The notes beneath the pieces are model-generated. The model saw only the letters and a program-made list of their open reading frames with translations. It was not told where the DNA came from and ran no database searches. Below, piece by piece: positions 42,318 to 64,000 of a stretch of DNA of 64,000 nt (position 1 is its first letter; each line of letters begins with the position of its first letter). A program made the translations under genes and the position numbers. The stretch comes from Mesostigma viride (taxonomy: Eukaryota; Streptophyta; Mesostigmatophyceae; Mesostigmatales; Mesostigmataceae), in NCBI GenBank assembly GCA_009746045.1, contig RPFO01000418.1, positions 22,501 to 86,500 on the forward strand. Reading direction: 5' to 3'.

Positions 42318-42617
42318 CTAAGCCTTTGCTGAAGCTTGCGCAGCGGGCGCTTGCGCCGGGGCACCCATGAAGCCTACCTGAGCTTCCATGTCGACTAGCT
42401 GTTGTTCCCGGTCAAGCTCAATTATCAAAGGGACAACAATCACCAGCAAAGTTGTGCCCATGATCCAAGCGGCCTTTCCGGTTGACCACAGAATTTTGCC
42501 GGAAACTTCACAAGATTTACGGCAGACACTGTTTAGTTTCTGTGCCGTGGAGCTGTTTGCCACCGCCTTTGCACTGTCGTTCACCTTCGCCAGGATACCC
42601 TTGTTGGAATCCTTCAT
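42318..42617 (-). CDS. TOM22: Mitochondrial import receptor subunit TOM22 (plant TOM9 type)
   Basis: A single exon codes for 99 residues, starting MKDSNKGILAKVNDSAKAVA. The core GKILWSTGKAAWIMGTTLLV, then IVVPLIIELDREQQL, is almost the plant TOM9/TOM22 signature: a basic helix, one membrane anchor, then the acidic-basic DRE motif, and a short Ala/Gln-rich C-terminus in the intermembrane space. The length equals plant TOM9 (about 99). Like the plant protein it lacks the long acidic cytosolic domain of fungal Tom22. It links receptors to the TOM40 channel in the outer membrane. An in-frame ATG at 42740 would add 41 residues unlike the family, so 42617 is preferred. Confidence 0.93.
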   Translation of the reverse strand: MKDSNKGILAKVNDSAKAVANSSTAQKLNSVCRKSCEVSGKILWSTGKAAWIMGTTLLVIVVPLIIELDREQQLVDMEAQVGFMGAPAQAPAAQASAKA

Positions 42618-43297
42618 GGTTGCGAAACAGCTTACAAAATCCGCGGATGTGAAAGAGCGCTTTTTAAAATGCTCGTAAAGCGTATAGCAACAATAACGCT
42701 GCGCGGACCGAATGCAGTACTGCACGTCGTGTTGTGACACTATATTCCAAGCAGTTTTCTAGTCTCGTTGCCGGTTGCACCCATAAACTCGAAGTTGCCA
42801 GCGTGCGCAGAAGCTTGAGCGGGCCGCATTACTGTAGGAGACTGGAGGGTGCGGCCAGGGCATTAGCCAGCAGAGTTGAGAGTTCCACTGTACTGTACAG
42901 TTGACAGTTGTTGTTGTTGCTGTTGTTGTTGTGTCCCACGCCGCCCAAGGGCAACAGAGAATCTATAGTGGCCGAGGGTAACCAGCTGGTCGATATGTGG
43001 TACCTCTTAACCTAATGATCTTCCTATTGGTTAATAAAAATACCCATTTACCCGGAAATCTATAGTGGCCGAGGGCCGGATGTATTTTTTTTTTTCGGGG
43101 AAATGGGTATATTTTATTAGCCAATTACGGACCAAAGAGGTGAGAGGGGAAATGAGTATCAGCGAATCCTAATGAAGGTGGGCACACACACGTGTGGCGG
43201 TGACAGGTGAAATGCCGGATGTATTTAGTATCGTATATTATATTTAGTAGAGTTCTACAGTATAATGGCCGAGGGCCGTTAATGTACGAAGTTGTTG
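42618..43297. promoter_or_regulatory. TOM22 upstream region with repeats
   Basis: It contains a (TTG)n run at 42908-42932 and three copies of a motif like ATCTATAGTGGCCGAGGG (42961, 43058, 43257). It ends with the target site of the L1 element. No certain promoter motif was found. Confidence 0.4.
43026..43125. repeat. 33-bp imperfect inverted repeat, MITE-like
   Basis: The arms 43026-43058 and 43093-43125 match with few mismatches (ATTGGTTAATAAAAATACCC against ATTGGCTAATAAAATATACC, read inwards), with a 34-bp loop. It can form a long hairpin. Confidence 0.75.
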
Positions 43298-43780
43298 GTG
43301 TACGGCTGATGCCTAGAGGCATACAGAATAGCGTGACGGCTCACTACAAATGGACCTGGAATAGTGGTAGAACAGCTCAGGAAGCTGGACGCTTCCTGGT
43401 AGTGCTGTTTCTCATACTCACCCTTTACACCTTTAACCATGCGATCCTGCTGAGGAACAGGCTCTCGCATAACTCGGTGACCGGAAGTCACCATGACACC
43501 CGATACAGACCCAACCTGACATTGCAGTCACGGACGGTGCAATGCAGGCTTTCCCCCAGCATAACCCCCGGAATGGAACACCTTTTTTCGCTATCTAACT
43601 CTTTATTGCTCCTGTTGTCCTCGTTGTCATACCTGCAGATTACCGCCTACTACACCGGATGGCAAACCCCGATCCCTCCTGGGAGGAACGCCTTCGGCTG
43701 GCACAACCCCAGGGTGACCTACAAGCGCTGGCGGCGGGAAAAATCCATGGACTCCAGTGTTGGCCTCCAGCTACGCTAAT

Positions 43781-45281
43781 ATGAGCAAACGCATGCTCGT
43801 CCTCGAGGTCCAGGGCAAGCAGCTTTCTCAAGCGGATAAACGTGCAGCCGCCGCTACCGTGGCAGGGCGTTCAGGCCAGGTGATTCAGGTCTCAAGGGCC
43901 ACCCCAACATTGAGATCTGTTTCTTTACTCCGGAGACAGCCAAATCGGTCCTGGACACCCTCACAACGGTTAACTCCCACCCTGGGGTCACCGTGGGCGG
44001 AACATTTATCCCGGTACGCTATTGGCGCCATACAGACCTGGCGGGGACATACCACTTGACCCTGCACAACGTCCCTGGCTGGATCCGGACTCGAGAGACC
44101 CTGAATGAAATCTTTAAGCCCTACGGATCGCTTCATGGGTTGAACCTGCCCAACAAGGTGGAGGACCTTCCTCGCACGGGTGGTGGCAACTCCTACCAAG
44201 CCTACAGCATTGTCTGCAGCTACACGCCCCGGTTCGAACCGGACCAAGGGCTCGGACTGAACGGCACTGGGCAGATCTACGGGTGCCCCGGCGGCTATTC
44301 CGGCACCTCGCCACGCTGCCTACCGGACATTCTGCAAATCCCCATCATGGAGTTCGACATTGCTAAGCTGGCCGACTCTCGGGTGACTACCCAAATCAAC
44401 ATGGAACCGCTGCTATGTATCACCTGCATGTGCTCGCGTGAACATTTATCCAACGCGTGCCCAGAGGCCCTCAGGCTTGCAGCTGCCAAGCAACAGCGGC
44501 TCGGTGGCCTGCAAACCGAGCAGACCCAGCGGCGCCCCCAGAGGCGGTCCCACCGCACGTGCTCATCAACCGCTACATCATGGGCGGCTACGGCGAATGG
44601 GATCTGCAACAACTAGACATCCCCAAGGACGCCTCGGTGGGCAGCCACCTCTACCCATACATCACCTCGGCCAATCAACCCAACAAGGTACTCTGCACCG
44701 TCGCTGCGGATAACAGCCCCAGCTTGTTGATGCACAAGCCCATGGGGGCTAGGACAGGGCGGCCACTTGACATCTGGACGGAAACGGAGGACTTTCTCAA
44801 ACGTAACCAGCTCGACACGCTTGTACAAGTCTCGCGAAACGAGCGCCGGCTGTCCATCATGTTAGACGCTTCAATTGACTACCGCCCCAGGGCTGGCACC
44901 ATCTATATCCTGAAAACACTAGTGCCATGCCTCACATCCAAGGAAGGAGACTTCGCAACAGCCGGGGCTCGCTTGGTCTGGACCAACGAGGAGGCCGCAC
45001 TGAAATCCATCGGGGTTACGTCGGCCCAACTCAAGAGCATCCTCCGACGCGTCCCCGGGGCGAACTACGTGGATCCCCCGGGAGCGCACAACCAGCCGTC
45101 ACCGTCTGATCCGGCGGCACGGCTGCCGGCCCTACCCCATGATCTCGACATGATGCCCTCCTCAACTGGCTCTCTCGAGGAAGCGCCAGCGCAGGACGAC
45201 CCCTCGGCCAAACGGGCGCAGCCAACGGTCACCACAGCCGACGCAACCAAGCGGGCGCGTGCATCGTCTTCCAAGGCATGA
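43781..45281 (+). pseudogene. L1 ORF1 protein, two frameshifts
   Basis: Starts MSKRMLVLEVQGKQLSQADK. It shifts frame near 43885 and again near 44500-44560. The middle part (TYHLTLHNVPGWIRTRETLN, IFKPYGSLHGLNLP) looks RRM-like, and a Cys/His cluster (CITCMCSREHLSNAC) resembles a short zinc-knuckle-like motif. The C-terminal frame ends ATKRARASSSKA, basic. Likely the RNA-binding ORF1p of this L1; its N-terminus is unlike that of D ORF1. Confidence 0.75.
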
Positions 45282-45333
45282 GAGGTACGCCAACGCTTGC
45301 ATCCTTCTGCATTCTCTCTCCTTCTACTTACTT

Positions 45334-48300
45334 ATGAGTCAACTTACTATAATATCTTGGAACGTTCAGGGTCTAAATACTTATGGTGTTCGCACCCAGG
45401 GACAGTCTAAAATATCTGCGCTCCAGGCACAACTAGCCAGTATCACTCAACCCTATGTCGGCCCATCTCATGAAATCTGGGTAGGCCTACAAGAACATAA
45501 ATTTCCTGGAATAGACGCCAAAGCACTACAATCCTTTACAAGACGCACCCCAGACATGGAACGCAGATGGGCATGGGCACGGGGGACTAGTGGAGGCACT
45601 GCATTGCTACAATATCGACGTCCGCCACACCCTCATGTTCAACTGCACCCATGGGCCCAACACATAGATACTGCTCCCAACACATGGCAGGGTCGCTGGA
45701 CCCGGCAATGCATCTCCTGGGGCGGTAAGACTGGCTATATTATATCGGTATATGCCCCCAACGAACACTCTGACCGTATAAAATTTTTTGATGATTTGTT
45801 TGCTATGGTTGCCCCCCTCCTGGACCAATCTCATGAGGTCATACTGATGGGTGACTTTAATGTTGACCTAGACCATGGCCTTGGGCTTGAGACGACCTCG
45901 TTAGCCAACCACCTCACACGCCTCTCACTACAAGATGTTATCAAACCTCGCGACCATCTGCATACTCGCGAGTCCACTCGTCAGGGCACCCGCATCACTA
46001 GTCGTCTAGACTACATATTTATGTCACCCTTTTGGGCATCCCTCATTTGTCATGCAGAGGTCATACGCTCCACAGTTTTTTCTGATCACTACCCTTGCCT
46101 TCTCACCATGGTGTATCACTCCAGCCCCCCCAGAGGACCAGGCGTCCCTCGCCTCAATAAAAAGCTGCTGGCTGACCCCGCCTTTCGCACCCTAGTCCGA
46201 GAACAATGGCGGGACTGGAAAACTAAGCAAGTAGACTACCCAAGCACTACTCTCTGGATGCAAGCATGCCTCTCGCACATCCTTGACTCCTCTAAGGCAT
46301 ACGATCTAGAACAACGCCGCATAAAAGGCAAAGACTACAATTACTACAAACGAGTTATCACTATGTTGCAATCCAAACCCCGCCTAGCCCCGCACGAGTT
46401 AACACGACTACAATTGTGCCAGACTGAGATGGATAAGCTACGCCTTGAACGCCACGCAGAAGCCCTAGATGTGGAAAATACATGGTGGCATGTCAAAGGT
46501 GAACGAATGAATAAGGAATTCTTTGCATTTATCCCACCCCCGCGCTCACAAACCACCATCACTGAAATTACAGACGAGACTGGCACCCATACCACCCCTC
46601 AAGACATCCTACAATCTGGACATGCTTTTTTCTCCACCCTGTTCCGGACAGAACCCGACCCCTCTGCAAATACAGCCACACAAAAAATCCTCGATGCTAT
46701 TCCACACCGCCTCTCTCCGTCACAACAAGCTCTACTAGACGCCAGCCCCACTATGGAAGAAACATCTCTAGCACTTCAACATCTCAAAACCGGTAGCGCA
46801 CCTGGTGCAGATGGCCTTCCAGTAGAGTTTTTTAAAACGTTCTGGCCCCTCATAGGCCGGGATCTCTACCAATGCATCCTGGAAATCTGGAACACCGAAA
46901 CTGTTGTGGGCCAGTGGTCGGAAACAATCCTCATCCTCTTACACAAAAAAGGGGATAAAACAAGTTGGAAAAATTATAGACCCATTCGCATGCTCACAGT
47001 CCCTTACAAACTAGCCAGCAAACTCTTGCAACGCCGTTTCTATAGTGTACTAGATAATCTGATCGGCCCGGAACAAGTTGGATTCAGGTCCAACCTACAC
47101 ATCAGCGACAGCATCACCATGATCATGGACATTGTTGATGACGCATGGCGCAACAATATTATAGGTCTTATTTTATTTTGGGATTTTGAAAAAGCATTCG
47201 ACCGCATATGCTGGAAATATCTCGAGGCTATACTACACGGGCTTGGTTTGGACCTAAACTTATTAAGGTCAGTCTAGGCATGATCAAATCCCTCACTTGG
47301 CACCTACTAATTAATGGACATAAATCCCAAATAGGCCATAGCACACGCTCCCTCCCACAAGGCGACTGTCTCTCTCCCCTTCTCTTTTTGCTCGCTCACG
47401 CTGGCCTCTTCTTTCTTCATCAACAGGACAGCCGTATTCAAGGCTACCCCATCCCTCACCACACACGTGGTCTGTTTCAAACTGCCTACGCCGATGACAC
47501 TACTAACATTTGCACCTCCTTGCGTGATGTTGATGCTGTGCTTGACAATATATCTACATACTGTACCGCCTCCCAACAACGCTGCAACGTGCAAAAGTCC
47601 ACGGGCTTGCATATTGGCAGAACAACCAACCCGACTCTCCAACCTACCAACCTGGCGGTGACATGGGTCCCGCCAGGAGGATACCACCTTTTGCATAACT
47701 GCCCTATCGGTCGGACAGCCGAAGGGAGGTTATTGGAAGTCAAAACCTTTTATACGACGAATCACAACAACTGGGCAAACTTACTGGTGTACAACAGGTG
47801 GCCAACCGCTGGGCTGGCGTACACCGCCTCAGCCTCCGGGGCAAGGTCCTCGTCACGAACCAGCTGCTGTTCTCCAAGTTGCTGTACTTCGGTCAGGCCC
47901 ACCCACCGGATGAACACACCGTGTCTCTTATTCAACGACTGGGGCATAACTTTGTTTGGAAAAAATCGAGCGATCTCAGCCGCCAGGTACACGGATGGAT
48001 CAGAGAGTCAATGTCTTTTATGCCGTGGCCTCTTGGAGGACTAGGCTTACACAATATGCAATGGCGTTTATGGTCTGTGTATGCCAAACAAGTTATCTCT
48101 GCCCACATTGGTGTCAACACACACCCTGGATGTCTTCTGGCACGTGTAACCCTCTCACGTCTTACTCATCACTCCAATGGTATTTCCTGGCACTCTGGAG
48201 CCGCACTGCTTACTGCTCGCCTCCCCTCCCCTAAGCTCACCAGAGGTCTTCCTTGGTACTGGGCTCGTATATGGCAAGGCTTTATGGCACTTAAACCCGA

Positions 48301-49734
48301 CCGCCTATTATTCCCCACACTACGTGAGGAAGTTGCACGCCAACCCCTATTCTTTAATGATATATACCTCAACCCCCTTAATCGCCCCTTCGGATGCTTA
48401 AGTGGCCCTAACCCCTATGAAGGCTTCATAACATCCCCCCACCCTGTAACCACTATTCTCCACCTGTATATTCTCCACGGTGACTGCTACCGCCTCTTAA
48501 CATATAACGAACTGGCTGCCTGGGTCCCCAATATGCCTACTTATGCTGCCTGGGCCGCGCTAGTACAAGCCATACCCCCACGCTGGCACACACTCATGAC
48601 TTCTCCCCGTGCCCCCTATAAAGCTGGTGAATGGTGCTGCTTTTGTCCATACAGCACGACCGCAACATGCTCGGGGAAGGTGATCGCAGAACTCCCCCTT
48701 GGAACCCTGCACGTTCAACTACTGGCGCCGCTGAGCGGCCACAATGGCTGTTTGGCTCAACTTACAACTGCAGTGGTGTTCCTCCCCACCCAGCTATGCC
48801 ACCGGATTCGGGTTGTACCTTGGTCCCTTGAACAATCATGTGTATACCAACCCAACCCCAACCTTCCAGACGCTGCTATTATTTGGCTACATGTGGGATC
48901 AACTCGCCTGGACATGTTGTCATTGGATCCAGTGGAATTTGGCTGGGTGCTAAATCAGGGTGACAGCAGAATTGTAAAGGCCTTTACGAGTACACGGCAG
49001 AGTGGGGCTACACAATGCTCCGGCATAAAAACCATCAATTCCACCCCGGACGGACACGCTGGGGCGCTACTGAGTGGCCTGGCCACACCTGGGTCCGCAA
49101 CATCACCCTCGCCGTTGACCACCCGCTGATTGATCGCCGCGCGACCGACGTACAACACCTCTTGATGCACCGGTCCATCGGGGTAGGGGAGATCCTTCAC
49201 CGGCGATTTCACCACCCTGCTACTTGTTTATGTACCAACCCCACTGAAACTGTGGAACACCGATTTTTATGGTGTAACCTCCAGGGAGTTTGGACCTGGT
49301 TGATTGGTTTATGGGCAGCCTGGACATCTGAGCCTATCATACCGGTGTCTACCCGCTCAATTATCTTTGGCATCACTGGCACCCCTGGCCTTGAGCTCAC
49401 CTTTTCACAACAAGCGTGGATATGGCTCCGCACATGCATGTTATATACAATCTGGACGGTGCGAAACGATGTGGTGTTCAATAGGCGCACAGTTTTCGAC
49501 AAAGCTGGGGTTCTCTCACGCTTCATTTACCTATGGAACTCCGGCATGCGACGCTACTGGATGGTTGCAAATGAACAAAACAAAATCTGGGACCCTGGCG
49601 CGGACCAGGATAAGCCCAGCCCACTTGAGATCTTTCATGACCTCATGGGCAAAAACAGGATCTTTACCCACATGCCCAATGACAACCCCTTAGAAGTCCA
49701 GTGGCTTCCGTGGTCTAGTAAGGCTCCGTTTTAG
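45334..49734 (+). pseudogene. L1 ORF2: endonuclease, RT, zf-RVT; three frameshifts
   Basis: The start MSQLTIISWNVQGLNTYGVR opens an AP-endonuclease domain with GLQEHKFPG, MGDFNVDLDHG, RLDYIFMSPF and FSDHYPCLL. Then a linker and RT: SWKNYRPIRMLTVPYKLASK, GPEQVGFRSNLHISDS, FWDFEKAFDRICWK, QGDCLSPLLFLLAHAG and AYADDTTNICTS. A C-terminal zf-RVT domain has RFHHPATCLCTNPTETVEHR and FLWC. The frame changes near 47235, 47790 and 49000. The catalytic residues of both domains are still visible. It belongs to the L1 clade, clearly unlike the RTE-like A and B. Confidence 0.92.
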
Positions 49735-49867
49735 CCACTGACATCTTGATACCCTAGGCTTAGCAGGGATTAACTACTGGCTATATTTGGAATAAACGTA
49801 CACCTATTTACCTGGAATGTACGAAGTTGTTGACTTGTTGTTGTTGTTGTTGGCTGGCTTGTTGCCC

Positions 49868-50490
49868 ACTTCCGAGTTCCGAGTTCCGAGTTCCGAGTTC
49901 CGCGTTCCGAGTTCCGCGTTCCGAGTTCCGAGTTCCGAGTTCCGAGTTCCGAGTTCCGAGTTCCGAGTTCCGAGTTCCGAGTTCCGAGTTCCGAGTTCCG
50001 AGTTCCGAGTTCCGAGTTCCGAGTTCCGAGTTCCGAGTTCCGAGTTCCGAGTTCCGAGTTCCGAGTTCCGAGTTCCGAGTTCCGAGTTCCGAGTTCCGAG
50101 TTCCGAGTTCCGAGTTCCGAGTTCCGAGTTCCGAGTTCCGAGTTCCGAGTTCCGAGTTCCGAGTTCCGCGTTCCGAGTTCCGAGTTCCGAGTTCCGAGTT
50201 CCGAGTTCCGAGTTCCGAGTTCCGAGTTCCGAGTTCCGAATTCCGAGTTCCGAATTCCGAGTTCCGAGTTCCGAGTTCCGAGTTCCGAGTTCCGAGTTCC
50301 GAGTTCCGAGTTCCGAGTTCCGAGTTCCGAGTTCCGAATTCCGAGTTCCGAGTTCCGAGTTCCGAGGTTCCGAGTTCCGAGTTCCGAGTTCCGAGTTCCG
50401 AGTTCCGAGTTCCGAGTTCCGAGTTCCGAGTTCCGAGTTCCGAGTTCCGAGTTCCGAGTTCCGAGTTCCGAGTTCCGAGTTCCGAGTTCC
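49868..50490. repeat. (GAGTTCC)n 7-bp satellite, about 89 units
   Basis: Nearly perfect heptamer array with rare variants (GCGTTCC, GAATTCC) and one extra G near 50365. Peptides Ser-Glu-Phe-Arg-Val-Pro across it are artefacts. It lies about 450 bp upstream of the FARSB start. Confidence 0.97.
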
Positions 50491-50934
50491 GACTTCAGAC
50501 CCCCGACGTCCGGCGTCCGAGCCGGCGAGCCCCGTCCCCCAAGATATAGTAGCGTAGTCAGCAGTTAGCACAGAAGCTGTCAAGTTGATTGATGATTCAG
50601 CGCCTGGCCGTGCAACCGGTGTAGCCTGCAGGGCTCACGCGATGGCAGCCGCAGTGGGCTTACAGTACTGTACCGAGGGAAAGCCCGACCCCAGCCACCA
50701 AGCCAGTCGCAGCTTATTAGGTACACACTTGATTGTTGCGTTTGCTTTGTGCGACAGGAAAGGCTTGTTGCGAGCTGGATTGCTGTGGCAGCCAGCCAGT
50801 GTTGTCGGCTTGGTATGCTTGGTATGCCATCTGCTTGCTGCTGAAGGACCGGGGACCGTAATCGCCCCTTTTCCGAGAGATTGACTGACTGTCCAGGCAA
50901 TTGTAACTACTTGGTGTAGGGGTGGTTGCTGAAA
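50491..50934 (+). promoter_or_regulatory. FARSB upstream region
   Basis: Presumed promoter and 5' UTR. No TATA box is assigned. Short frames on both strands are not supported. Confidence 0.4.
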
Positions 50935-63601
<12,667 letters not shown>

Positions 63602-64000
63602 GTAGCTGTGTGAAAATGGGTCATGTGTCCTTGCAAGCGCGAGGGTCCTACGCGCCGAGGGTCTTATGCGCCCATGTGTGCTGGCTCTTTGTGGATGCAT
63701 TTGCCAGTTTATTCTGCCAGTTTCTCTGGTGCCTGAGACTCATTTCATCGGTGAGCGCGGGGCACGAAATGAAGTGTCGGATTGTTGACAACTAGTACTC
63801 TGGTTGCATAGACCAATGGCTTGCTGGCTCAGCTGCTGCACAATTACCCTGGGATGTTACTATACTACTATAATAGTATGTGTTTGGACATGGACATAAG
63901 ACCTCCCTGGGCTCAACACTGGTTAAAACTCACTCCATCCATGCACAAAATTGCTCGTATGTGATTTTTGAGCAACCAGGCCTGGAGTTTTCTGTGCCCA
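63602..64000 (+). other. FARSB intron 15, partial
   Basis: Starts with GTAGCT after exon 15. No further FARSB exon is recognisable before the end of the window. Confidence 0.7.

Larger units (their letters stand above)
43281..49832 (+). mobile_element. Full-length L1-type LINE with 17-bp TSD
   Basis: The 17-bp target duplication AATGTACGAAGTTGTTG lies at 43281-43297 and 49816-49832, so the element is 43298-49815 (6.5 kb). It has a 5' UTR of ~480 bp, ORF1, a 52-bp spacer, ORF2 with endonuclease, RT and a C-terminal zinc-binding (zf-RVT) domain as in plant L1 elements, and AATAAA at 49791. There is no poly(A) tail. The codon style is less GC-rich than that of family A. Frameshifts in both ORFs show that it is no longer active. 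Confidence 0.92.

Noticed and set aside
49804-50583. Frames of about 250 codons across the GAGTTCC array
   Set aside because: Heptamer repeat open in several frames on both strands; no homology beyond the repeat.

Overview
The window looks like nuclear DNA of a green alga (Chlorophyta). It carries four intron-type eukaryotic host genes: a plastid-targeted bacterial-type ribosomal protein L11, a plant-type TOM22/TOM9 import receptor subunit, a probable complex III QCR10-like subunit, and cytosolic phenylalanyl-tRNA synthetase beta (FARSB). A nuclear plastid L11 gene fits the green lineage. The species cannot be named from sequence alone. I saw AATAAA near two gene ends and no TGTAA there, so I do not claim a volvocine alga.

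Layout. 1-4640: LINE copy A1 (RTE-like, 5' end outside the window), its 3' tail and an ATCC array. 4640-10730: host island with QCR10-like (minus) and RPL11 (plus), divergently arranged. 10735-31300: a nest of transposons. It holds LINE copy A2, an ORF1-only element D1, fragments of families B and C, and the nearly full-length minus-strand copy A3. A3 runs from about 25440 down to an array of about 1 kb of GGAT and is itself broken by five insertions. Next to it lies a gag-only LTR retrotransposon (25742-29628) with its own LINE insertion. 31869-34164: a TTAA-flanked DNA element with no recognised transposase. 34550-40965: LINE B1, then ORF1-only element D2 inserted into another B fragment. 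42318-42617: TOM22/TOM9. 43298-49815: a full-length L1-type LINE with a 17-bp target-site duplication. 49868-50490: a 7-bp satellite. 50935 to the end: FARSB, of which 15 exons are visible and at least one more lies beyond the window. Six of its 14 introns hold a major tandem array, each with a different unit.

How it fits together. The host genes are unrelated housekeeping genes, three of them for organelle or translation function. Most of the rest is retroelement DNA, and many insertions can be dated relative to each other from their target-site duplications. LINE families A, C and D share a short 3' stem-loop with a CAAC loop followed by an AT-rich tail, which suggests a common signal read by the reverse transcriptase. 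Nearly all retroelement ORFs are frameshifted. The strongest candidates for undescribed biology are the ORF1-only 'half-LINE' family, the shared covarying 3' hairpin, the gag-only LTR element with an extra small ORF, the SINE-like family with a constant 3' end, and two TTAA-specific DNA elements.
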